In this document: one piece after another, positions 16,418-23,972 of the stretch | Numbering within the stretch: the stretch's first letter is position 1 | How the letters are laid out: every line of letters starts with the position of its first letter | Origin: CAYMBP01 sp964388745 | GTDB lineage: Bacteria > Babelota > Babeliae > Babelales > RVW-14 | Direction of reading: 5' to 3' | Length of the DNA stretch: 42,740 bases | NCBI GenBank assembly: GCA_964388745.1 | Contig: CAYMBP010000014.1 | Location: 1-42,740, forward strand | The notes under the pieces: generated by a model | What the model was told of the DNA's origin: nothing | Databases searched by the model: none | The model's input: only the letters and a program-made list of their open reading frames with translations | Made by a program: the position numbers and the translations under genes

Positions 16418-18012
16418 AAAATCTCATCAATCACTTTTGCCGCCGAGTCGATACCACACAGTTGCCCCATGGCTTTGTAAAACTCCTCATCATATGCCCG
16501 TGTTTTAACTACAACCGGCATAGGCACAGCATGGCCAAGAGCAACCGCCTGCTGTTTAGTATCAAGCGTTGCCAAAACCGTCCGCAAGCCAGAAGCATTG
16601 CTTACTCCGGTTAACACAGCTTGAATATCTTTCTCATCATTCAACAGCGCCACCACTTTGGTGCCAATTTGAGAAAGAATTTCAGCATCAATACCAGAAG
16701 GCCGCTGGTCAACAACCAGCAATGAGACGTAGTATTTTCTCATCTCCCGTGCAATCACTCCAAAAATAGTTTGGCGGGCAGTTGTTGGATTTAAAAATTT
16801 ATGAGCCTCTTCAATGGTAATCATTAATTTACGTGGCTCGTCATCAGCAGCACCTGAGGCAAGATATTTTTCTGTTTTGGCAATATAATGCTCATGAATT
16901 CGGCGTGTAATAATGTTAGCAACAAGCAAGTAGCAAAGCATTGATGAATAAGTACCAAATTCTAAAATTACATGGATCCCTTTATCCAGATATTCAATCA
17001 AGCGATCAATAACCGTTGTTGCTCCCTGCACCTCACGCAGAAAAGGAAACCGTTCAAGCCGCTTTAACTTTCGATACAACGCACCAATTGATTCTGGATG
17101 CGCACCAATCGACTCGGCAAACTCTTTAATCGTACCCTCTTGAGACAAAAGCTCTTTGAGCCAATTTCGCTTGTATTTGCTGGCAATAAGATACGCAGCT
17201 TCAATAGCCGTTGAGTGTAAATTCAGCTCATCTTGAAGAGACATAACATCATCCACACGAATATCTTGATATCCTAAAATAACATCAAAGTCTGGCGCAC
17301 AACCTCGCCGACGCGTTGACTCAGGATCAAGAGAAAAAATAGCAACCTTACTGGGAAACAATGTCTTGAGACCCTTAACAAAAATAAGACCCTCTCCCTC
17401 TTTACGCGCCTGGTGGCCATACTCACTGTGCATATCAAAAATCAGATTAACTGCTTTTTCACTTTTCACCAAGCCAGCTAAAATAAGCCTAGTGATAAAG
17501 GTCTTTCCAGTTCCTGTTTTGCCAAAAACAGCATTACTTCGCTCCGTAAAAAGGTCGAGATTTATGCAGATGGAAACATCCATATCAAGTGGCGTACCAA
17601 TAGTAAAGTAACGCTTGTTCTCTCGCTCATTACCAAAAATATGGGCAAGATCTTTTTCATGCGCCTCATACACCAACGTAAAGTGGGAAGGAATTGTTTT
17701 CACTGGCATCGCGCGCTTGTGCTCATCAAGCATAAGCATTGGTCTGACTGTTGCTTTTGCATAAATATCTTGCTGCTGCAATATTTCTTTAAGTAAGACC
17801 TCATCCTGAGTTGGGGGAAATAATAGAATATCTTGATTTGATACCTCAAGCTCAAGATCGGTAATCATTGAAAAAAATGTATAACGACTCCCACAAATTG
17901 ATACAAATTTACCAGTCTTCACCTCTTCAAGGGGATAACGACCATCAAGCCGCATAACCAATCCCTCACTAAGCGATCCAGCAAGAATAGTCCCGAGTAA
18001 CCGACGTTCCAT
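16414..18012 (-). CDS. herA: HerA-type hexameric DNA translocase (FtsK/HerA ATPase)
   Basis: A 532-residue ATPase. An N-terminal HAS-barrel-like domain (about 1-110, RRLLGTILAGSLSEGLVMRL and VKTGKFVSI) is followed by the RecA-like core with Walker A FGKTGTGKTFITR (about 163-175), FDMHSEYG, the Walker B/glutamate MITIEEAHKFL, and SQIGTKVVALLNDEKD near the C terminus. HerA forms a hexamer that moves along double-stranded DNA and works with NurA, encoded 4.2 kb away on the same strand. Start: ATG at 18051 has no ribosome site; ATG at 18012 follows AAGGAG and starts the barrel, so it is preferred. It is convergent with the upstream secreted gene and overlaps its stop. Confidence 0.88.
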   Translation of the reverse strand: MERRLLGTILAGSLSEGLVMRLDGRYPLEEVKTGKFVSICGSRYTFFSMITDLELEVSNQDILLFPPTQDEVLLKEILQQQDIYAKATVRPMLMLDEHKRAMPVKTIPSHFTLVYEAHEKDLAHIFGNERENKRYFTIGTPLDMDVSICINLDLFTERSNAVFGKTGTGKTFITRLILAGLVKSEKAVNLIFDMHSEYGHQARKEGEGLIFVKGLKTLFPSKVAIFSLDPESTRRRGCAPDFDVILGYQDIRVDDVMSLQDELNLHSTAIEAAYLIASKYKRNWLKELLSQEGTIKEFAESIGAHPESIGALYRKLKRLERFPFLREVQGATTVIDRLIEYLDKGIHVILEFGTYSSMLCYLLVANIITRRIHEHYIAKTEKYLASGAADDEPRKLMITIEEAHKFLNPTTARQTIFGVIAREMRKYYVSLLVVDQRPSGIDAEILSQIGTKVVALLNDEKDIQAVLTGVSNASGLRTVLATLDTKQQAVALGHAVPMPVVVKTRAYDEEFYKAMGQLCGIDSAAKVIDEIF

Positions 18013-18160
18013 GAAACTCCTTAGTACAGCACATATCATCTTACAAAACATGAGCTACAGCATAGCAGAGTTCGAAACCAACGAGGAGAAAAGAGAAAAA
18101 TAAATCAAAAAATAAAACTGAGCCTGTTTTCAACATTATAAATTACATATTTATAATATA

Positions 18161-18190
18161 TTGATCTATCAATTTTAAATAAAATACTAT
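18161..18190 (+). promoter_or_regulatory. Possible promoter for the HD-domain gene
   Basis: TTGATC at 18161-18166 and TACTAT at 18185-18190 are 18 bases apart in a very AT-rich divergent gap (18013-18214). Each box matches 4 of 6 consensus positions. On the opposite strand a TATAAT at 18140-18135 could serve herA. Confidence 0.3.
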
Positions 18191-18214
18191 TGAATATAGA
18201 GAATTTATAATTAT

Positions 18215-19855
18215 ATGAAATATCATAATGAGAAAATAGATAAAATGACTATAAAAAAAGTCTTACAAATATGCTTAAATTCATGGTTTTTATATTATTC
18301 ATTACTCATTGGTGCTAAAAGTTCAGCGTTAATTAAGCTCAGCCCACCTGATCACAACATTCAAACCAATGAAAATTACTACTCCCAATCTGATGATTTT
18401 TTTCGGGAACGGCTCTTTGATAAGAAAAAATACCCAATTTTTTATAAAGTTGTTGAAGAAATGAAACTCTATAAAACTATTAATACCCATTTTCACGCGG
18501 GGCACCTTTACGAACACTGCATGTGGACCGCGCAAGTAATTGATGAATGGTTTGAACTCGCACGAACTAATCCTACAGCCCCTCAAGCCTCATGGGTTAA
18601 CGGGCTTAATGAAGAGAGCTTACGCACAATTCTTGTCTTAAGCGCATTTTTACACGACATGCCCAAAGCAGCCAATCTCAATTATCCTAAAAACAAAAAA
18701 AATGATGATAATAAACTTAATAAAGAATTTTTTAAAAATGGCTACCAAGTTGGTGATCTTGGCTACTTCCATACGTGTAAACCAGTGTTAAAAGCTTATC
18801 CTTACTACAACGTTATTGCTTCACACCCCGAAGACGGCTTTGAAATGTTTCTCCCCGAGGCTGATGGCGCACCAAAAAGCCCTGAAGACTTCTTTCACAC
18901 CACCAATATTACCCCAATTTCTGAAGCTTTCAAGATTCCTCTTGAGCTCAGAGTTGATTATCAGCTCAATAAAATTACTTCTCTTAATCGAGAATTGCGT
19001 GATGAACTTAAAAATCGACTTATGACCTTTTTATCCAACAAAAATAATTTTGTCGATAAATCAATTAACTTTGCAGAGCTTTTTAAAGACCTTGAATTTC
19101 AAACCTACGCCCAGCCGCACAGCGAAGACAATCCTGACAGAATTACCTCCATCACCGGTATTCGAGGCGAGGAGGGGCTTGTTCAAAGTGCGGTAAGATT
19201 GTTAGTGTCAGAAGAGCGAGGCATGCCAAAAGGTACTATCAGAAAAGAGGATCTCATGAAAGGATATCGTATTAACTTTCGAGCATTAACTAAAGAATTG
19301 GGATTAAGTGAAATTGATCACAAATTCATTGCCATTCTAATTGGAAACCACTGGGCATTTGGTGCTACCGTTGTAGCTTCTTTTTATGAAGGCAAAGACA
19401 AAGAAAAACGAGCAAAGTCAATCCAAGGATTTGATAAATTCATCCAACGGCTTGGAGAATTTGCTACCATAGCGCGCTACAACAATGGACTAGTTGATAA
19501 AACACTGGTTCACTGCTCAGCCATCATCGGTGCAGCAGATGTAAGAGGCAGTACCGTCGTTGAAAATTATGATAATTTTATAAACCGATATGATTGGTTT
19601 AAAAGCAACAAGGCTCTCTTCGAAAAACCATCAACACACGGTCAACTTACCTGTGTGTACATTCCTTCTATTGATAAAAAGAACCCTATTAGTAAAGAAA
19701 AGCTTGCACCATTTAATAGATTTGATATGGCAAATAAAGGGCTTAGAGCCCTCAAAGGTCTCCTTAAGTACTTCAAAGAAAAATATCCTAAGGGTTATAG
19801 AGCTCCCTCTCATATTGTTAAAGAAATAAGAGAAACACAAGGACTAAGTAAGTAA
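18215..19855 (+). CDS. Exported HD-domain (metal-dependent phosphohydrolase-like) protein
   Basis: A 546-residue protein. A hydrophobic N-terminal stretch (about 14-38, LNSWFLYYSLLIGAKSSA) looks like a signal peptide or anchor. The order of possible metal ligands fits the HD superfamily: H101 in GHLYEHCMW, H147-D148 in SAFLHDMPKA, H204 in ASHPEDGFEMF and D442 in IIGAADVRGS, each on a predicted helix. HD proteins usually hydrolyse nucleotides or phosphodiesters, and an exported one is unusual. The substrate cannot be read from sequence. Start: ATG at 18215 is used; ATG at 18245 (residue 11) gives a cleaner signal peptide, and neither has a strong ribosome site. Confidence 0.68.
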   Translation: MKYHNEKIDKMTIKKVLQICLNSWFLYYSLLIGAKSSALIKLSPPDHNIQTNENYYSQSDDFFRERLFDKKKYPIFYKVVEEMKLYKTINTHFHAGHLYEHCMWTAQVIDEWFELARTNPTAPQASWVNGLNEESLRTILVLSAFLHDMPKAANLNYPKNKKNDDNKLNKEFFKNGYQVGDLGYFHTCKPVLKAYPYYNVIASHPEDGFEMFLPEADGAPKSPEDFFHTTNITPISEAFKIPLELRVDYQLNKITSLNRELRDELKNRLMTFLSNKNNFVDKSINFAELFKDLEFQTYAQPHSEDNPDRITSITGIRGEEGLVQSAVRLLVSEERGMPKGTIRKEDLMKGYRINFRALTKELGLSEIDHKFIAILIGNHWAFGATVVASFYEGKDKEKRAKSIQGFDKFIQRLGEFATIARYNNGLVDKTLVHCSAIIGAADVRGSTVVENYDNFINRYDWFKSNKALFEKPSTHGQLTCVYIPSIDKKNPISKEKLAPFNRFDMANKGLRALKGLLKYFKEKYPKGYRAPSHIVKEIRETQGLSK

Positions 19856-19875
19856 CTCAAACTTAATTCTCTAAG

Positions 19876-19914
19876 CGCAAAAAGTACGAACCAGGATAAC
19901 AATCCTGGTTCGTA
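19876..19914 (-). terminator. Terminator hairpin between convergent genes, oriented for the minus-strand gene
   Basis: A perfect 12-bp inverted repeat, TACGAACCAGGA (19885-19896) and TCCTGGTTCGTA (19903-19914), closes on TAACAA. Read on the minus strand it is followed by CTTTTTGCGC, a U-tract, so it ends the kinase-GNAT gene that stops at 19921. The stem may also stop plus-strand transcripts from the HD gene. Confidence 0.82.
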
Positions 19915-19920
19915 AAGTAA

Positions 19921-21333
19921 TTACCGCAGCATTTGCGCCGTTTGCTGCAAAGTATCTTTAGCTTGAACAACATATTCCATAAAAGTCCAATGATCCTGAT
20001 TAAATTGATGCTCAATAACAGGCTTTTTATCTTGAACAAATCCCCATGATGAATAAGCCCTCAAAGCTGATTGATTGGTCACTCGAGTACTTAAAAAGAT
20101 GCGTTTAACACTAGGATCAATCTTGAACAAAGAACTCATAAGCAACCGACCAAAACCACGCCCCTGATATGCAGTATCAACAGCAAAAGACATCACTTTG
20201 ATATCACCTGGCTTATAGCTTGCACGCTTTAAAAAGGTAATAAATCCTAGCTCTTTGCCCGTGTCATTATCTTGTACCATGACCACAAAACATCGATCAA
20301 GAGCAATCTTTTTTTTCATTTCTTCAGGAAACTCCGCAGCATCAAACAGAAAGTGTTTTTTTAGAATTGACTCCATTACCTCTTCAGCAGCTTGCCAATT
20401 AACATGGTCGCTACCCTCTTTAAAAAGAGGCTCAAACGGCTTGAAGTATGCCTCCTTGCCAACTACTTCTGGATGAGTCTTTAAAAAGTTCATTTCAACA
20501 GGTAAATAAGCATCACGCGCAAAACGCCACATAGCCTTCATTGTTGATGCAAAGTCAGGAGCAACTAAGCTTGTCTCCCGCCATTCTAGCTGCACAGAGC
20601 TTCCCTCTTTATCTTGAGCAATAAATGCTCCACTTTTTTGTTCTGTTTTATTATTCATTGCTTTTTGACTTTCGTAGTAATTACTTATTATCTGGGCAAC
20701 TTGATCTGGAGAAAGATGATCATTATTAATCTCGAGATCATACGTCCACCCCTCATGAACCGATGTATGCAGACTGCGCGCATGGCCTTGTGGTGACGTA
20801 GCTCGCTTTTTCTCGCGTTCTTCAAGGACTGGTAAGCTTGCTGTTATGCCAACGTTAATCACCTGAATACCCTGCAGGGCCTGTTGCATGTCTTTGAGCC
20901 AAGCATGGTCATACATAATATAATCAACAATAACGTTATTACCCGCTCGAGCATAGGCGGCAATTGACCGATGCATTCCCTGAATAATCTTATACCCCTG
21001 CTCACCAACATAGAGTGTGAAAAGTTTTCCTTGTTCATCAACAGAAGCCACACCCTTCATAATCGCATGATGCTCTGGCTTATCTTCAAGATAAATCTTT
21101 GAAGGAAGCACCCCAACAAACAAAGAGTCTATACCCATTGCAAGCCACAACTCTTTTTGTTGTGCCTGAAATGCCTTGATAATACTCGACTTACCAGCAG
21201 CAGAAGGACCATTGAGAATGATAACCGTCCCTATCTGAGGTTTAGTCTGATGACATCCGACCGTCATGGCCACAAAAAATAATACGCATACACCAAGGCA
21301 TGCCAATGATATCGTGTAATGATAGAATAACAC
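19921..21333 (-). CDS. Exported fusion of chloramphenicol-phosphotransferase-like kinase and GNAT acetyltransferase
   Basis: A 470-residue two-domain protein. Residues 1-27 are a hydrophobic signal ending in VAMTVGC, a near-lipobox with C27, so it is probably a lipoprotein. Residues about 34-222 resemble chloramphenicol phosphotransferase: P-loop GPSAAGKS (42-49), LWLAMGIDSLF with D69 in the place of the catalytic aspartate, VNVGI..SLPVLEERE.KR and VHEGWTYDLEIN. Residues about 265-465 are a GNAT domain with ELGFITFL, VMSFAVD, the acetyl-CoA loop YQGRGFGRLLM (389-399) and TNQSALRAYSSWGF. Known families modify small molecules or proteins, and I know of no described protein with both domains behind an export signal. 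The substrate is not inferable. Monocistronic. Confidence 0.8.
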   Translation of the reverse strand: MLFYHYTISLACLGVCVLFFVAMTVGCHQTKPQIGTVIILNGPSAAGKSSIIKAFQAQQKELWLAMGIDSLFVGVLPSKIYLEDKPEHHAIMKGVASVDEQGKLFTLYVGEQGYKIIQGMHRSIAAYARAGNNVIVDYIMYDHAWLKDMQQALQGIQVINVGITASLPVLEEREKKRATSPQGHARSLHTSVHEGWTYDLEINNDHLSPDQVAQIISNYYESQKAMNNKTEQKSGAFIAQDKEGSSVQLEWRETSLVAPDFASTMKAMWRFARDAYLPVEMNFLKTHPEVVGKEAYFKPFEPLFKEGSDHVNWQAAEEVMESILKKHFLFDAAEFPEEMKKKIALDRCFVVMVQDNDTGKELGFITFLKRASYKPGDIKVMSFAVDTAYQGRGFGRLLMSSLFKIDPSVKRIFLSTRVTNQSALRAYSSWGFVQDKKPVIEHQFNQDHWTFMEYVVQAKDTLQQTAQMLR

Positions 21334-21411
21334 GTTGATTTCCTTATAAATTAAAAATAAAAGATTCGACCACTTTAAAACAAAGTGATACCTCTAAATA
21401 AGAAATAAAAT

Positions 21412-21596
21412 AGATCTATAGCTAAGCAGACTTAACTTGGAACAGTTTATTATCTCGAGATCATCATTCTGGAATTCACGAAGTAAATGATAGAGTCTAG
21501 CAATAGATCTTATCGACTGTCACTCTGGAGCGAAGCGATAGAGTCCAGGATGACCCCAGTATTTGTGCAAGCTAGAATGTTCTTTGCTATAGATTT
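21412..21596. repeat. Dispersed repeat family, copy C; MITE-like element with terminal inverted repeats
   Basis: The ends are inverted repeats: AGATCTATAGC at 21412-21422 and GCTATAGATTT at 21586-21596 (10 of 11 complementary). Inside are blocks shared with the other copies: GCTAAGCAGACTTAA (21421-21435, as in copy A), AAGTAAATGATAGA (21481-21494) and AAGCGATAGAGTCC (21533-21546), both as in copy B. No open reading frame is credible. The element occupies most of the 395-base gap 21334-21728 between the kinase-GNAT gene and acpS; I see nothing else there except AT-rich spacer and the leader of the kinase-GNAT gene. Confidence 0.62.
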
Positions 21597-21728
21597 ACTA
21601 TCTAGCAAAAAGAGAAAGTAGAAGCTTTCATAAGACACCTCTTAACCACTTTTAAGAGTAAAAACGTACCCCAATGCTAGTCTCACTCTATCACCTTTAC
21701 ACCGTCAGGTCAAACACTCACCTTGACT

Positions 21729-22172
21729 TTATAATAATCCTAACTGAAGATAAACAGTTGCAATAGCAATCTCCCGCTCATGGGCCAGAGAAAGTGCTGC
21801 ATGTTTGTTGGCAATCATATCTAGAGAAACACCACTCACCGCAGTAAGCCTTTCCCACTGAACAGACAAGTAAGGCACTCCCCAACGTCCAACAGAAACA
21901 GAGATGAGTTTGCACACTGTAAAAAATGGAGGCGGAGCATCAAGCGAGCTTTCATTAACAATGCTTGAACACCAGGCTTTGAAAAAGGCCTCTTTAGCTG
22001 CAAAGCGAACGGCAAGACCTTCTGATCGATATAACTTTTGATCATTAGAAGTAATGCGACACCCATCAAGCTCTTCTTGAGAAAAAATTTTACGCAGACG
22101 TAATTCAGAAAATGAACACCAACGCTCAAAGCGCTTTACGTGAACAATATCAACACCAACGGCATGATTCAT
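21729..22172 (-). CDS. acpS: Holo-[acyl-carrier-protein] synthase AcpS
   Basis: Transfers 4'-phosphopantetheine from CoA to the serine of acyl carrier protein, using magnesium. The 147 residues are a little longer than the usual 120-130. Metal and CoA residues are in place: D8 in AVGVDIVHVKRFERW and K60-E61 in LAVRFAAKEAFFKAW. The ending HAALSLAHEREIAIATVYL matches the SLSH..A.A.V strand. It lies 32 bases after comM and probably shares its transcript. No other fatty-acid gene is nearby. Confidence 0.92.
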   Translation of the reverse strand: MNHAVGVDIVHVKRFERWCSFSELRLRKIFSQEELDGCRITSNDQKLYRSEGLAVRFAAKEAFFKAWCSSIVNESSLDAPPPFFTVCKLISVSVGRWGVPYLSVQWERLTAVSGVSLDMIANKHAALSLAHEREIAIATVYLQLGLL

Positions 22173-22204
22173 AAAAAACCTCCAATTTTTTGAATTATTC
22201 TTGA

Positions 22205-23749
22205 TTACTCCTCAGTATGCTGGGCATTAAGCCGATAATCAAGTGAGCGATAGGTAATTGCCTCTTGAATATGAACCCGCTCAATAATAGCTGAACCCTC
22301 AAGGTCTGCAATGGTTCGTGCAATTTTGATAATTTTATGATAACCTCGCATGCTCAAATTTAATTTTTCAAATGCTTTTTTTAAAATTGCTTCTGCATCA
22401 GCAGACAGTCTGCACAATTCTTCAATCGCAGTTGATGAAAGAGCCGCATTCGTTATGCCACCGTTTCGCTCTTGCTGAATGTTTTGAGCCCGCTCTACTC
22501 CCTCACGCAGTTGAGCAGAGCTAACTGAGTGTCCTGTTTTATGCTTCAGTTCATCGTAATCAACACAGGATACATGAACATGTAAATCAATACGATCAAG
22601 CAGTGGGCCAGAGAGCTTTGAAAGGTAACGAGTAATTTGAAGCTCAGTACAAACACACCGACGCTTTTTATCTCCGTAATAGCCACACGGACAAGGATTC
22701 AGAGCTGCAATCAATAAAAATTGAGCTGGATAGGTAACCGCATAACGAGCACGAGAAATGAGTACGTGACCATTTTCAATCGGCTCACGAAGCACCTCAA
22801 GTGTTGCACGCGAGAATTCCGTTAATTCATCAAGAAACAAAACACCGTTGTGGGCAAGACTAATTTCTCCCGGCTTGGGTGAAGACCCTCCTCCAACAAG
22901 TCCTGCTTGAGAAATAGTATGATGCGGACTGCGAAATGGACGCCGCATTACCAGCGAACTGGCACTCAAGCATCCTGAAACTGAATAAACTTTTGTGGTT
23001 TCAATAATCTCATCAAACGTCATAGGAGACAAGATAGTTGCAAGCCGTTTAGCCAACATCGTCTTACCCGACCCTGGCGGTCCGACAAATAAAATATTGT
23101 GCATGCCAGCTGCAGCAATTTGAAGCGCACGTTTTGCAAGACGCTGTCCTTTCACCTGATCAAAATCAAGCATGTCGCTGTCAGCATTATTGCACACAGA
23201 GTCGAAGATACAAGGTGTTGGAGAAAGTTTAATTTCTGAACGAAGATACTGAACCAGCAGAACAAGACTTTTTACCCCAATAATCGCTATACCTTTAATT
23301 AAACTCGCTTCCTGAACATTTTCCTCAGGAACAATAACCATTTTTTTGCCAGACTTCAGGGCAGCATGAACAATTGAAAGAACACCATGAACCGGCCTGA
23401 TGGTTCCATCAAGCGCGAGCTCACCAAGAAATAGCACTTCATCAAGCCATTCTTTTGAACAGGTAACCAAGCGAGAAGCCTGAAGCAGCGCTACAGCAAT
23501 GGGTACATCAAAAAGAATATCCTCTTTTTTGAGTGAAGCTGGAGCAAGGTTGACAGTCACTACCCGCTCAGGCATCTTGAGCCCACTATTTTTGAAGGCT
23601 GCACGAATACGATCTTTACTTTCTTTAATCGCCTTATCAGGCAAGCCAACAATGAAGAAGTTAACAAGACCCATCGAGAGATCAACTTCAACTTCAACAA
23701 GATGTGCGTCAACGCCAAGAGTTGTCGCTGAGTATACTTTTGCATGCAT
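22205..23749 (-). CDS. comM: ComM/YifB family AAA+ ATPase (Mg-chelatase-like)
   Basis: A 514-residue protein with the full ComM layout: an N-terminal Lon-protease-like fold (about 1-165, opening YSATTLGVDAHLVEVEVDLS and VNLAPASLKKE), the AAA+ core with Walker A GPPGSGKTMLAKRLA (about 222-236), Walker B GVLFLDELTEF, sensor ALNPCPCGYYGDKKRRCVC with a cysteine cluster, and the C-terminal domain (SMRGYHKIIKIARTIADLEG). In naturally transformable bacteria ComM is a hexameric branch-migration helicase that helps integrate incoming DNA. Its presence, with pilus-type genes just downstream, would allow transformation but does not prove it. Confidence 0.93.
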   Translation of the reverse strand: MHAKVYSATTLGVDAHLVEVEVDLSMGLVNFFIVGLPDKAIKESKDRIRAAFKNSGLKMPERVVTVNLAPASLKKEDILFDVPIAVALLQASRLVTCSKEWLDEVLFLGELALDGTIRPVHGVLSIVHAALKSGKKMVIVPEENVQEASLIKGIAIIGVKSLVLLVQYLRSEIKLSPTPCIFDSVCNNADSDMLDFDQVKGQRLAKRALQIAAAGMHNILFVGPPGSGKTMLAKRLATILSPMTFDEIIETTKVYSVSGCLSASSLVMRRPFRSPHHTISQAGLVGGGSSPKPGEISLAHNGVLFLDELTEFSRATLEVLREPIENGHVLISRARYAVTYPAQFLLIAALNPCPCGYYGDKKRRCVCTELQITRYLSKLSGPLLDRIDLHVHVSCVDYDELKHKTGHSVSSAQLREGVERAQNIQQERNGGITNAALSSTAIEELCRLSADAEAILKKAFEKLNLSMRGYHKIIKIARTIADLEGSAIIERVHIQEAITYRSLDYRLNAQHTEE

Positions 23750-23972
23750 AGTTATTCAATCGGTCAATATTTTTTGTGATTAATGGAATAAAATAGTGAG
23801 AAAACTATACACTTAATTTTTCTTATGGTCAAACTTAACAGGAAATAGTATAGCGCGTTTTTTATTTATGCAAATGGCAACTTAATAAAAAGAACTTTTT
23901 ATTCTGGGGTTATAGTTATGATATTATTTCTCTTTACATAACTCTCCAGGCAAGCGATTCAGAATTCTTAAA

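Noticed and set aside
19921..21333. Calling the kinase-GNAT protein an antibiotic resistance gene
   Set aside because: The fold resembles chloramphenicol phosphotransferase, but the export signal and the fused domain make the substrate unknown, so a resistance label is not supported.
21690..21728. Short stem after acpS (GTCAAGGT and ACCTGAC on the minus strand)
   Set aside because: Seven pairs with a bulge and no U-tract; too weak to call a terminator.
23885..23905. AAAAAG-AA-CTTTTT palindrome between comM and the pilus-type secretin gene
   Set aside because: A 2-base loop and all-A/T stem cannot form a stable hairpin; ordinary in this base composition.
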